Source of the DNA: Ifrita kowaldi
Lineage: Eukaryota > Chordata > Aves > Passeriformes > Cinclosomatidae
Assembly: GCA_013398055.1 (NCBI GenBank)
Contig: VZRS01001383.1
Location: 207,382-271,381 of the forward strand
Direction: 5' to 3'
DNA length: 64,000 nt
Each line of letters begins with the position of its first letter. Within the stretch, counting starts at the first letter, position 1. Below the pieces are notes generated by a model. That model was not told the origin of the DNA and searched no databases. It worked only from the letters and a program-made list of their open reading frames with translations. Below, piece by piece: positions 27,501 through 42,500 of this stretch. Made by a program: the position numbers and the translations under genes.

Positions 27501-30500
27501 AACTACCCAAATGCCTGGGCATACATGCAACTGTCTTTCACAATCCAGGTTCTGCTCTAGGAAGTTCATATTTATGTTATTAAATGCTCAGTGGAAAAGA
27601 AGAAACTCAATCTAAAGGATAGGTATGGTACAGGTTAAAAAAAAAAGCCAGCCATAATGCTGAAAGTTGTAAATGAGAAAGAGCACACAGCTATGCTTCT
27701 TTCACCAGCTGCTGAGCTCTCTCACCAGGTTGCAGAAGAGCAGACTATCTAAACCATCTTCAGCACTAATCAGAGTTAGATGGAGAAAAAATAAGAATGT
27801 GAGCATTTAAGGTTAACCAACTCTTTCTACCTAATTCTTCATCAAAATTCTACTCTGCTTCATGTGCTCTAGACAACTGTAGCCTATCTACACCTTTGGA
27901 TGAAAGGGTATTCACAGTGGATTTACCATGGAAGAAATCATTTAACAAAGTTTGCAACTAAAGCTGACCTAACTTCCTTTTCGTCCCTTTCTCTGTGATC
28001 TAAAACACTGCTTCTAAAGCACATTCTTTCGTTAACCACTTTTTTTAGTCTTGTCAATATTTGCCACATTTTAGAAACAAAAATGGCAGGTATAACATCA
28101 TAGAGATGCAAAAAAAGGCAGCAAGGCAACCAGGTCATAAAGAATACTTTCTGCCTAGATTTTCACCACAACAGCACTCCACATGCAACTTATTATGACA
28201 TAGATAATTAATGAAGGACTAGTTGTAACTCCATGGCTAAAATTAATTTCACCTTTTTTTTATTTAATAGAGAAATCCCATAATTGCTTTCAAAAAAATA
28301 CACCATATTTTCCACAAACTTGCAGTGTATGGAGTACAGACCAAATAGCATAAAAACTGTTGTTTCCCTATTATGTGTGAGGAATTAAGGAGGAAAATTA
28401 ACACTGGCACTTTTACACAAAAGTAGTGTATTTCCCTGCCATGAAAAAGGTTTGAAACATATGGTAGACGACATGCCAAGAACAGCACACTGATTCTCTA
28501 GTCTCCAGCAACGTGGCAAATAGTCCCTGCTTGCATAATTGCACTCTAGTAAGAGGGAGACATTTTGCCTACATTACTGCATATGTGAGTGCTTTTTGTT
28601 TTGGAATTATAGAGAATTTTCAAAAATAGGTCACTGGAAACCGAGAATATTGCAGAAATTATTTGCTGGTCCCTGGAGAAGGTGGAGTCTTCAGTACTCC
28701 TATTAACAAGCCAATTTATGATGTAGCATATGCCAGATTTTAAAGATAATTTAAACTAGGTATGTGGGTAGGGGCAGCAATTACAGGTAAGATATGGTAG
28801 TGGTTCTGAAAGATTTACCAAGCAAACAGCAGCAGTATTATTTCAAAACTGAACTGCTAGTATTGAAATGCTGTAACCAGGCAATATATTTGTACTGATA
28901 ATCAAAATTTAAGAGGTGTCAAGTTTATGTCAAGACTTGTCACAATAAAAGGAAGCTAGAGAAAACAATAATTAAAAACTTACATTTTTCTTCTTCATTT
29001 ATCCTCAGCTACCCTCATCCTATGATGGACTTTGCATCAAGGGAACTAAATTAACTTTCAAATTTTCATTAATAGTATAAAATAAGTCAGGCCAAAATTC
29101 TAGAGTATTTTTTCTAGTCACAGAATATTAATTTAGTAAAGAGCAACTTAATTGTTGCAGAAATGTGAAGATGAAAATAGTTTTTTGCAAAGGAAAGCAG
29201 CTTACAGTCCACATATACTTAACCACTGCTGTCTTTGCTGATACTGATGACACAGTCACTCAGATAGATACATGTAATTAAGTTGCCACAATAGAATGAT
29301 TTACTGTCTATCAGTACAGCTGTGATAATGGACTACACAATTACTCTCAGCATCTCTCAATTCTGAGATAAATGTGGTAGTTTTAAATAGCTTCCAGTCA
29401 GTGCTCATTATTAACACCTTTTATTTATAAAGAATAAAGAGCTCTTTTCCCCACAGCTTGCAGAGTTCTTCTGCCCCACAACTGAAATTCAGCTACCAAG
29501 ATGGGATGCAGCAATTACATTGTTCTAAATAATCAACATCAGAGAAAAAATGGGCGGGGGAAAGCAACTGCTTCATGACAGCAAGTGAATTGCAATTTCT
29601 ACAACTGCAATCATGCAAGCAAATTACACAAGTTCTCATGCCCAAATCTGCCATTCTTATTTTTAAACATGGCACAAGAAATAGGGGATCTCAATCAAAA
29701 TATGGCATCTTAACAATAACCTAACAAAAAGATCTATCCTAGAGAATTGATTCAGCTCTCATTAGAGAGAAGGAAACCTCCAGTGGCAACTTCTTGTAGT
29801 GAAGTATAGACGGATGTTCCACTTACTCTTCTTGGTATTCTGATCAAATTTCAACCAAGATCAGGTGAACTGTGAACCATAATCTTTCCAATTGCTGTAG
29901 ATTCTTGAAACTTCCATCTCCAGCTGGCCATAGGATTTTAGAAGTAGGCCTACCATACACATAGATTTCTGAGCACAAAAACAAGAATTCAGCCACTTAT
30001 AACTTCTGAATCTCACAATGACCAAATAGACAGAAATCTAAACAAGGCTATGGGCATCTGCAAATACTGAATAAAGGCACAAAGCGTACTGTAGGTATGC
30101 TACAAACAATTCCATCCATGTACTTTAAATTGGAATTATTTAGACTTGAAGAATACACAGATGAACACAATTTCTGCAACAGATCCAAATCATCTGCTTC
30201 ATCTGTATGTGTAAGCTTGTGTACTTAATAAACCAGATGTTTAAAATCCCAGCTGCACCATATATACTAAGTGCTACACATCACAGCCACACACACTTTT
30301 TTTGTAGCAACCTTCACTCGAATTACTTCAATATTTTAAAGGCTTTCTTGCACTGGGGAACCCCAAACTGAATTTGGAGTACTACTCCAAATGTAGCTTC
30401 AAAAATGTCACACAGTGTGATATTCACTTTCCTTGATTTGACTACTTCATTCTTACTAACACAGCTCAGTATCCAATTAGCTGTTACTCTTGTAAGGGTG

Positions 30501-33500
30501 CATTGCAAACTCGCATTCAACTGGTTTTTACCCCAATAAAACACTCATCCAAGAGCTTTTTCCTCCAAAGCCATTTCACAGAATGACTGAGGCTGGAAGG
30601 GACCTCTAGAAGTCATTTGGTTCAATGCTCCTGTTCAAGCAGTGTCCCCTGAAGCCAGCTGCCCAGGACCATGTCCAGACAGCTTTTGAGTATCTCTGAG
30701 GATGGAGACTCTACAACCTCCCTGGTCAACTTGTGCTACTTCTTAGTCACCCTCACAGTAGAAAACGTGCTTCTGGATGTTCAGAAGGAATCCCCTCTGT
30801 TTCAGTTTGTACCCATTGCTCTGGTCCTGTCAAGAGACATTACATAAAAAAGTCTAGTTCTCCCTTCCTTGCATCCTTCCTGCATGGATGTATATACATT
30901 GATTAGCCTTCTACTCTCCAGGCTGAACAGTTACAGCCCTCTCAGCCTTTCCTCATAGGAGAGATGCCCCAGACCATTAATCAACTTTGTGGCCCTTCAC
31001 TGCACACTCTCCAGCTGATTCCCAGCTGCACAAGATTATTCTGTACCACGTGCAGGACTTGGCATCTGTCATCAGCTAACTTCACAAGGTTTCTGCTGGT
31101 CCACTCCTTCAGCTGGTCATGGTCTCTCTCAGTAGCAGCCCCACCCTCCAACACAGTGATCATTCCTCTCCGATTTGGTGCTACTCATAAACTTACAAAC
31201 AATGTTTTGTTCCATTGTTAAAAGAATTAGTAAAAGACACAACCCCAGTACCAACCCTTAAAAAACAAAACTTATAAACACGTACCAGTAAGACATTGAG
31301 CTATAGACCTTTAAATCCAGCTGCCCATTCAGATTTTCAGTCAACTTATGGTCCACCCATTCCACCTGTATCTCTACATATTGTAACAGTATTATGGGAG
31401 ATTATGCCAAAGGTCCTGCTGAAGTGACGATAAATGACATCCAGTGCTCTCCTCTCCACAGAGCTAACCATCTAACCACAGACAGCAATCAAGTTGGCTC
31501 TGTACAGTTTACCCTCACCAACTCCATGCTACCTCTTCCCAATTACTTTCTTGCTGTTTTGTTGTCCATTAACAGGAAATTTTATCCATATTTTAAAGGA
31601 TTTTCCTTTATAAATACCCCTACTTGTTCTACTTTGCCTTTCCTCTTCTTACAAAAAGCTACAGATGTTCAACATGAAATAAGCTTCTGCCTAGAAATAA
31701 GCTGAAAGCAGTGCCTTTCCAAACTATTCATGGCATTTCATGAATAGATGAAAATAAAGACAGTTTTATGTGTCCTTAACAGGCACTGTTACAATGCTAA
31801 TAGAAAAGTGTGTTAGAAGTCAACTTTGATGATAAGAAGCCTCTTACAGACGTTGGCAATACATGCCAATACTGGGAGAGAAAAATCACTAGTGCATTAA
31901 AAAAATTTAAGGTTACAATGAGGAATGAGGGAAGATAAAGACAAAGAGATTGGACATAGGGGTTTTTTGTTAATGTGTTCTGAATGACTAAAGAAAAAAA
32001 TCAAACTTTAGTCTTACTGATATCAACTGTTTACCCACTTTGGGCACTGGTATTAACTTTTTGACCTGATATTTTTAGTAAGAAACTCCTAAGTTTATCA
32101 CCAAATTCAATACAGACAAAGCTAATAGCTTTTATTTCCTTCATTAAATTTACTTCGGGCATATGGCAACGATTTGTGAAAAGTCTTGGAAGTCGCTTTC
32201 TCCTATTGCTTTGTAGATCTGTAACAGGTCAGCAAATCATTTTTTATTTAAAAAAAAAGAATATGTTATAAAACAGATGCAACAGCTAAAAACATTCAGA
32301 CATTTTTCTGAAAGTGACAAAATGTTACATTGACAAGTTTGTCCTTATCCAATTAACTAATAAATCCCAGTCTCTTTCACTAGCCATTCCTGTGTTGTAT
32401 AACATTATCTAATAGCACATGTTATGCCTATTGTTCTCATTACTAACTACAAATTAAGGAACAGAGTACCTTTTAGGATCACTCATGTAAGAAGCTTGAC
32501 ATATATAATACATCCTCCTAAATCTCAAAATGACTCAAGATACAGTTATAATACTTAGCTCTTAATCCTACCATCCACTTAAAGTTGCTTAGTTAACCTG
32601 AAGATAAAATTAATTTTCACTGATAGGAGTTCTGCAAAAATATTTAGCTACCTGGTTGTCTCCTTTTGTTTGCCCTCTTATAACCCCAGTTGCATGTATG
32701 AGTTTAATGGTGTAGGATTGCTCTTAATTTCCTCCTTCTACCTTTTCCCCCAGGAGGCAGCTGTTCTGAAAGCAACCACTCTATCTACCATGTGGATATC
32801 CAAATAGCCTTTACTATTCATTATGATTGCTTTTCTTAACTCAAGACACAAAGCCTTGAAACAACCATCTGTTCTTGAGAGTTACTCAGTTCTATAAATG
32901 CACACTTCTGCTTTGCTTTTTATGTCAACTCTAAAAAATTAGCTATGCACCAAAATTAAATTAGTGTATTAATATCAATTAAGTTTAGATTGAACAGACA
33001 TTCAACATTTTTGAGATTTATGAAACAACCACCTAAAAGCTATATATAATATATGTATGTATAATTTTAAGAACAAAGATTCAATTAATTTTATATCATG
33101 GCTATAGATACAATTATTAGCATTTATACTGTACCTGAGCTCCATAAATATATTTATCCAGCATTTTGCCTCCTATCGTTTGTCCCCCTACATCCCACAC
33201 TTGAAGAGTAACATTCAAATTTCCTGGAAAAAAAATTATACAGATATTGTGTAACCTGGAAAATTTAGATACAAATATATTCAACAACAATAGCTTTTAA
33301 CAAGTATACAAGAAATAAGAACTAAGTATCAAACCAAAAATGATTGTATCATCTGGAAAAAAAGTCATTTGTGTCCAGCTAAGTTATTAACATACAGTAA
33401 AACTATAGCTAGTTATTAACATATGTAATATTAACAGAAAATAATTCGAATTGCATAAAGTATAACACTCCTGACTACAAATTATATAACATATTCCACT

Positions 33501-36500
33501 GACAAAACATGTAAAACTTCACAAAGAATGTCCTATAGCATGGTACTTGGAACTGAAAGGTAAAACAATTAATGCCAACTTATCCGCATTATTTCATGTG
33601 TGTCCCTTCCTCAGCCCCTCTCCAAATCTTCCTTACAATCAAGAAGCAAGGAGAATCTTCACAGTAACTTCATTTTGGTAGTGATGCTACCAACAGTACT
33701 ACCAACAGCAGTATACAGGTACAGAATTATATAGTTGGCAGAGTAAAAAATGGAAAAACTGACACATCTAAGTTGAGGATGCAAACTATAATTACTTCCT
33801 CCACTCACCACTTTAAAGCATGAAGCTAAATTGGACGTGATTTACATCATTTCGTCTTCGAAGAATCTACACCAAGAATAGACCTTCCTTTCCACTCTAA
33901 ACCATTTTTAAGCTACGTTGAAACTGTTAAGAGGTTTTAGAAACAAAACTAACCAAAAAAATCACTGTAAATACCGAGTATTTAATATCCTACAAATCAT
34001 ACATATTCTGCAAACTAACTCAGCAACTCAGAGACCAAAAATACACATAGAAAGGTATGTCACCATATACACACAAATATATTAAAGTATGATTTCTCAC
34101 ATTCTGCATGGTAAGAACTGTTTTCAGAACTGTACTGATTACCTGGGAGCACCAAACTCTAATAGATTAAGGACTGACAAAAATTTTTCTAATCCACATA
34201 AAAGTCACATGACACTTATATGTTAATACCAATTCTACATACAAATAATCACAACTGCCTATTAATTTTACCCTACATTTAAAAACATGCAACAAATTTT
34301 ACATCACAACAATTGCAAATCAAGTGAAAGTGAACACACTATTTTGGGTTGCTAAGAAAGACATATTCTTAATTTAACCATTTAATGTAGTTGACAATCT
34401 TATTTTATACCACATGATCCATACAGCCATAAATTCATAACTAACAAGCTCGCATTGGTTACACAAGGGAATGTGCTCCATGGAAATGTGAAAACAACCA
34501 GCAAATTGTAACTATACAGGTGAATATATGCTACTCGTGGTATTACTTTTATAATGTACCTTGCTTTAATCTGGTTAAAAGAGCAGATTTCCAAAACTAC
34601 TACCTTGGTCTCAAAAACATAGAGATGAATGTGAGACAGTACTATTAAGACACACTGAGTTTTATGCAATACTAAGAGAATTTCATGGAGCTTAGAAAAC
34701 ACATCATAAACACTCCAGTTCAATAAAGGCAACCTTTTATAGTCAACAAAAAGCTTAATTGTTTTTATAGAACATATACTATGTGTTAATTAGTTAATTA
34801 TTTTAAAAGCTTAGAATACAAATCATTGCAAACAATGCAGGGAAGTCTTCCATAAAGCTCCTGGCATGGATAAACTAGTGCACCTACAGTCTGAAAAGAC
34901 TATACATCCTCAGTGGGTAAACAAGCCATGTAGGCTCAAAGGCTCACCATGCTGCAGTATTCTATGCCTGTGTATTCTACTGGAAAGTCACATGTCATTC
35001 ATGTCAGCTACTTTGAAAAAAACTCCCTTTATAAATAGTACCACTTTTAAACTCAATAATTTTCAGATGCCTAATTTTGTGTTCAAGTGCTCTAAAAAGT
35101 TTCAACTTGATTTTTCCTCCTAAGGAAATAAGTATGCACAGCATACTGGGCTTAGTATCTGGATAATTACATGGAACAACCTAAGAAATTTTAGTGCAGT
35201 AAGTTAAATTAAGTAGTCTAACTATGACTGTCCAACTAAAATATCTCCTATTACAAAATTACTCTGCTTCATTAACAACAGAAAAAAGAAACAGGGGGAA
35301 AAAAAAGATTGGTATGTTCACTTAAAGTGAACTCCTTCTTAATTAGCACCTCACTAACTATGAAAGTCATGCTGATCATCTCCTGTGCAAAATGCTTCAT
35401 GTTCCCTTTTTTTTCCAATTAGGTTCTGTAATATTTGCTTTGTGCTCAGATTGATTCTGGGGGGGAGAGAAGGATGTTAGGATTATTCTGACTAAAGGAA
35501 AAACTGCAGGCAATTTACCTAGCAAGTATTTAATTAACAACTGTGATAGTACCACACAAGGTTTTCTGCACAAAGTTTGAAATCTTTTATTTTTTCTATT
35601 TAACAGGAACATACAAACATACAACAAAACAAAACAAAAAAAAAGCATAATAAGACAGCTCTTAGAAACAGTCTTAATACACCAATAAAAATAACTGAAG
35701 AATCCCATCAAAATAACATGTAACACCTAATAAGGAACAAGAAAACTCCAGCTCCTCTTTACTCTGTAGAAAATGCACACAAGTGCAAAGCTGAAATACA
35801 CGAGGCAGCACAGTGCAGGTGTGTAGATTGCTCCTGGTAGGAACTGAAGCCACTGGGCTGCTGCAGCACTGACCCTGCAGGAGGACACTTGGTGCACTGG
35901 TTAACCTTATTTAAAGTGCTGCACAGTCAAGATGGAACTAAAAACACAAGTCTGACCACTTTTTACACCAATGACTTTTTAAAAAATCCTTTTAACAGAA
36001 GAATTGTGTTTACTGAACTGCACCCACAACCTCCCAAAAAGTATACAACTATGGCTCTTAAGAGTCTCTATCAGCAGACTCTCTGACTAACACTATTTAA
36101 GCACTAAAATCTACACCATGGTTGCATCCAGACTATACAAGATTCTGCATCAATAAATATAATGAAACTGATTTGCACTTAAAAAAAAAGTATTTTGAAC
36201 AAACTGCATGAAGTGAATTTTTCATGTTCAACACCAAAAGTCACATTGTTCAAAATTTATCAAAGGATTCCTGATTTGTATTAAACGGTATTGTTTTACA
36301 ATGTAAAATATTTACTATTTTCACTGCAAAACTGCATTAGTTACTAAAACTACTGGAGACAAATGCCACTTTTATCTTTAAAAAAATAAAAAAATTTAGA
36401 AACCAGAAAAACAGTACTTTATTTTATAAGTTGTAATGTATTTCAATGTGGCCTAATGTAAACTTCTGTGCAATTCTAGAAATCCATAATTTTAACTTCT

Positions 36501-39500
36501 GGAATTTTTGTTTACATCAAAGAAGAAAAAATCAACTACTGAACCATAGTTATTCATCAATTCTCCTACTGAGTAAGTGAAATTGAGTCTATTCTTCCTA
36601 CTGATACATAATTTCTGTGCAGTGGTAAGAATTAACCTTTCAAGTAAACACAGCAGCTCTGCAAATCCAGAACTAATCAAGAAATTAGAAAAATCCCCTT
36701 ACTAAAGTAATGTTTCCCGTTCTAGTATTTAGAAGTGTTACCTCCCTCCCTCTCACTCCCCACGACTAGTCCAGTTTACCTATAAAATAGAGAGCCATAT
36801 ATACCTAAACACATATATAGGCATAGGCAAAACCAGAATGACAACCTACAGAAAAATGTTTCTTCCTCAATATAAATACAAATGCTACTGTTTCGAGGAA
36901 AACAGACGTACAGACATTTTGGTGCTATTTTTACCTGCATTCTGATTTCATTACAAACTAAACTACGAATGAACGAAATTCACACACAAAATAAACCACG
37001 AACAAAAATGAATGAAGCAATAGTTGATAATTTTCCAAATTTTCTACTCAACAAGAATATTTAGAATCCCAGTAACGTACTAATAGCTTCTGTATGCTTA
37101 ACAGCTGGAAAAAAAACTTGCAAAATACAAGTTCTCAGCATGCACACTGCATGATTTGTGTACACATTCCACTTGCAAGTACTGCTGTTAAGTATTATGC
37201 ACACTGGTATTTTTAGAGGCATGAGCAGGACAATAAAAAAATTATTCTGTTGATTTTATGGAGAAATAAGCACTGGAATTTGGTACTTTATCACTCACCA
37301 GATACTAAAAAAAGTACAGCAAAATGGCCAAGCCATAATAGTGAATACATGAATAGTGTGAAAAGATTATTCTGTTTCACTTAAGAAAATACATAAACAT
37401 AATCAAGAAATTATTTGCAATATAATTTTTAAAAAAAGTTAAAGAACTGCATATATTTTCCAATAACTTCAGGTTACAGATAAAATGTTTAATTTCTGGG
37501 TTTGCTTCCCTCCCCACCTCTCACAAGGAGAAGACAGAATTATAGAACCTGCATCAACTCTATCAAATCTCACTACAGCTTTTAATAATTACATATACAT
37601 TTTCTAACTTCCGATTTCTAAATCCAGAAGTAAATGTTTTTAATTATAAACTTGCATATTTAGAATATGAGCATACAAAAATCAGTGAAAAGACATATTT
37701 TAAACCCCAATTGTTCAGAGACAAACTTAACCAGCAATTATTCTTTTTTAATTATTTCTTGGTATTTTCCATGCAGTGTGCTGCAACTGGCATCTAAATA
37801 GTTCCTTTGCAGTCGTGAAGTGAAACATCTTGAATGCACAAACTGTATTTTTATGAGTGCCAAGGGACCTTAAATTTTAGTGGTCTATTAAATACCAGCA
37901 ATTTCATGCTGCCTTGCATAAAACAGCATTCACATATTAGAGCACTGTGAGTCCATAGCTGCATTATGCTTCTCTCACACAACTCAAATATGAGTTCTGT
38001 ATTTCATTTAAAAATATATATATTTCTTTCAAAATACATATACTTTTTCAATTAATATGTTTAAAGTTCCATTTCATTGTTGTGTGTTACACTAACCACG
38101 TGGAAAGTGAGTGCACTCAAGCAGGGATAATAGAATTCATCAATATGGATAACATTCCTTTTATTTGAATTCAGTGTTTTACTTACAGATGTAAGTTGCA
38201 AATGCATAACTCTTTGTCATCTGGCAAAAATGTATGAACAAAATATTCTCTGAACAACCTCAATTACTTTGCCATAAAAATCACTGCACTAACCTTATTT
38301 AGTACACATTACTCTGAAGAATCCGTTTCTGCAAGTCTTGCTGCCACCCAGCCTTTCAGTGTTAATTTTTATTCTCTTACCTGGCAGTAATATCCTTTTC
38401 AAGAAGAAGTCCAGTCCTATGGTTTGTTTGTACTGTTTTCCAAACGTTTCTTGAGCAAAACGTGTAGCTAAGGATGTCTAAAACAGAACAGTATCAAATT
38501 GTCATTTTAAACAGCAATAAACTTTATGTTAACCCAGAAGTATGAAATACAGTTAAGCACTTTTTAAATCAATGAATGCTAACAGTGTTCGTGGATTTGG
38601 ATTGACAAGCACTCCAGTCAGTTTCAACATAATAACAGGAGGTGGCAAAGGCTACTAATTTATGCAAAAAGAAGCAAGGTGCATATTTGCTTTGATTTCA
38701 AAGATACTGTAACAGTCCTATTACAAAATATTACACAGATTTTAATAAGGTATCATTAGTATGCTCAAACAGACACGAATCTAAGTGACACTATCTGCAC
38801 TGGAAGATCTTACTATTTTTAAAAAGCATTCATTTCCAAAACAAGGGTCCTCCCCTGGTAAAGAACACCATGATCCCAGACCTCTTTCTGGGAGGGAATA
38901 GAGATCTGCACAGGGCAGAATCCCACAGGGGGCTCCTAAGTGTGGCAAGATTTCTGCCTCTGTACATCAGTTTCAGGATCAGGGATTACAGGAACTCTAA
39001 GATGAGTAGAGTACTTTCTTGCACACAGAAAAAAAAAGCTAAACTTATATAAGAATGCAGATTTAAAGAATCATTCCTTTCAGCAGAACTTTGAAAACGT
39101 ATTTCTTCAATTGGTATTTTGTGGATTTATGAAAGCAAACCAATACACTGTTGACATAATAATAAGCTTTCACTATATACTGCTAAAAGGATACACAACT
39201 AACGTAGATCAACTACTGAAGCAAGGCATTTATATTCTGTCAGTAACAATTTTGTAGCAATTTAAGGTCTCCATTCAAGACACAAACAAAAAAAAGGGAG
39301 GGCGGGGGTAGAAAAGGAAAGAACAAAAAAAAGCCCACAAAACAGAAAAGAAGAAAATAGTGGTACAATAATAAACAATGCAGAAATTTGTATTTTGAAA
39401 AAATTAATACTAAATATTAAAAATTATAAAATAATACATACACCAAAATAGTGTACACTTAAAAAATCTCTAGTTGACTTGACATTTGTAAATATAAATA

Positions 39501-42500
39501 CAAATTAATTACAGAAAAAAACAATCTAAATATTTATTTACCTATATGGAGAAGGAAAAATACTAAGAGGCTCACAAAACCCTTACACTGTCTGAGAAAA
39601 CTCAAAACGGGCCAGAAGGGCTTTTTCTTGCCAGTTTTCCATTCATCAAGACCTGAAGAGATGAGTTACACCAATCGTTATCAGAAATTGCTGTTAAGAG
39701 CACATTAAGTCAAAAATGCAAGAGCAAAATAATGCCAGTAGTTCTGAAATATGAAAATAGGCAAGGTCTATGAACAGAAGGTTATAACAAAGATCTAAAT
39801 TAGACTAATGATGTCAAATGTACAAACTTTTTTTTTGCATTAAAACATGAACACCAGAGCTCCAGCGTTAAAGCTCTAGTACAAATAGGCAAACATTTAT
39901 TAAACTATTAAATTTCCTTTTAAGTAAATGAAATAAGATTTACTGCTTTCATGCTTCTACATCATATTTGTATTCCTATCACTGCCATATATATAATGAA
40001 TTATATAATATCAGAAGATATGTTTAGGAAACAATCCAATAAGCCAGTTATAGCCTATGGCAACATTTTCATTTACTTCACTGAACTCAAGCCCCAAGAG
40101 GATTAAAAATAAATAAACAAATGGGGAAAAAAGCAAGTAAACTAGAAATAGCATAAGTATGCTTATATATTTATATCACTGTGGAAAGGGGGAAGCCCAC
40201 AGAGGATGAATCGTGAGAAGATTCTTCTGCCTTCAGCTATGTGACAGTAATACTAACAACACACACAAAATAAAACTCAATACACATTCAGACTGCAGTA
40301 TTGAAAGAGTCAGTAGAACTGATTCATTTAATCCCAACAGTTAGCATTACAAGATTACAAAGACGTTATCTTTAATCTGTCATGACCTTAAAGATGTAGA
40401 TGAGAATAAGACAGCTGCAGGAATACACCATTCAGCCTTCTTGAAATGTACCTTTTTGGAAAGGTAACTAGTGCCTAGAGTACAGATTCAAGTATCATCT
40501 GACTGTATCATCGTATTCTATATTGTTCAACACACTAATTTATATCCTCATTAAATAAGTAACCACTCCCTTCTTGTTTCAAAGGCTCGCTGAATGTTAG
40601 TTTATCATTCCATGACACTCAGTATACCCTGAGGACTTCTACGGGCGTTAGTAAAAATAAATGACACACATTCAATTAACAGCCAACCTATAAGAGCAGC
40701 AAGTAATCAACAGCATGGCAAAGTCCTCTTAAACAGTTTTTCTCTACTGTGCTCTTGAATGCAAAGGAATTTATAGCACAAAATCATTGACTAACTCCTT
40801 TTTAAATTTTTTCCTAATAAATGTTAGAGCTCAAGGAAGGTGTTGAATTACCAGTCTAGGGTCCTCTATTTATTCACAAAACAAGCATTTATCCACAAAA
40901 TGCTAAGAGCAATAGTCCAAACTTCTTTACAACAATAAACAAAGAAGTTATGTCAATGCATATTCAACTACCTTTACAATGCAAACACTCCCTTCAAATC
41001 CCAGAAGTGTTCGCTGCTGTGCTTGCCATAAAAGATTTTGCTCAACAGTTTTACCTGAGAGGATATGTTGAATACAATCTATACAAGAATTAATGGAAGT
41101 TAAATAATGGTTCAGTAGAATTGTAGTTTTAAAAATAAATAAGTAATCAGTGACTGGTTTTTAGAAACGTTGTGTTCCATACAATTCCACCCCTTAATGT
41201 TGGGGTCAGAGAACAGTACGATAGCACGAAGGCCTTGTTCCTTTGCCCCTCTACTAACACAACCAGGCCACCAGCTTGCAGGGCAGAATTTCCAGCTAAA
41301 ATTCCATCAGTTTGGAAGGTTCACACACTTGCCCTAAATACTTCAAAGTGAAGGTCGACATCCTATTCTAAATATCAATATACTATTTAAGGTTGGTATT
41401 AAAAACCCCCTCCTTTCAGACAAGAAAATGTCTTTGGGTGCTACCATACAGCAACCAAGATAGCACTAAAAAAAAAAAATACAGTATTCTAAGCGCAAAT
41501 TACAATAGGATATTTGGGAAGGTGTTTTTGAAAGAAGCAAAGATGGAATTTAACCTTACATGAAAGGTATGATCATTTTTCACTTCTGTTTTTCAATGTA
41601 AATAATTCAGTATGAACTGCTGACACGCTGTTCCTAAAGGCCTACACAATGAGTAAATAGGAAAAAAACAAATAGTATCTATGAAACAAACTGAAAAATC
41701 AATAAATTGAAGTAAATTGAAAGTCAAATGGAACAAGCAATGATAGCCATCTCTGAAAATGACTACTCACCAGGGCAACCAGAAATTTGTAGGGAAAACC
41801 TCACCAATGACAACGCTTTGTGTAAAGTCCTATAGAATAAAGTTTTGAGAATGCAATGGCAAAGCATAGTATCATAGTTGGAAGAAATAAAATTAAACCC
41901 AAAATTCAATTAGATGCAAGCACATAGTTCTGAAGCCATGAATTTCCATTCATATACAAACTTCTGCCACTAATTGAAAATCCTCTTTTCAAAAAACCAC
42001 ATGTATCTCTCCCTTCACTCACTCACTTCTAGAACATCAATGCCATTATCCAAGCACAGCTACACCCATCCCTCAGTTATGTCCTATCCTACTGACAAGA
42101 ATTTTAGGACAAACAAAACAAAAACAAACACTAGGCTAAATAATGAAAAGCTCTAACTGCCATAAAAACACATAGCTGTCCAAGCTGATGTCCTTCCATC
42201 CCACTCCTAACTACTGATGCAACTTTGTTCACAGAAAAAGAGAAAATTATCATAACTTCTTGACATTTGACGTAGATCTATTTGATGCAGCTGGGCCAAT
42301 CTACACAGCACACTTCATTCAATTTTCCATTTGCAAGACTCAACAGTGATAACAATATTCTTGTCACCATCAATGAAGTTTTTGAGCTGGAGTGTAACAA
42401 TTCAGAATTGCCACAATGCTTAAAAATCTGGTATCCTAAAAAATCTTAAAGTAAGCAGGACACTACTCTTTATGCCAGCCTGTTTTAGCTCCTGCAAACT

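Larger units (their letters stand above)
24513..33134 (-). other. RAB28 intron 3
   Basis: 8,622 bp with a GT donor and AG acceptor. It contains a plus-sense CR1 copy (about 26150-27209) and a minus-sense CR1 nested in another CR1 (about 30320-31610). The rest is AT-rich and holds no gene I can support. The stretch 29170-29410 is higher-complexity sequence with several TAATTA/GATA-like motifs and may be a conserved element, which is unproven. Confidence 0.85.
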
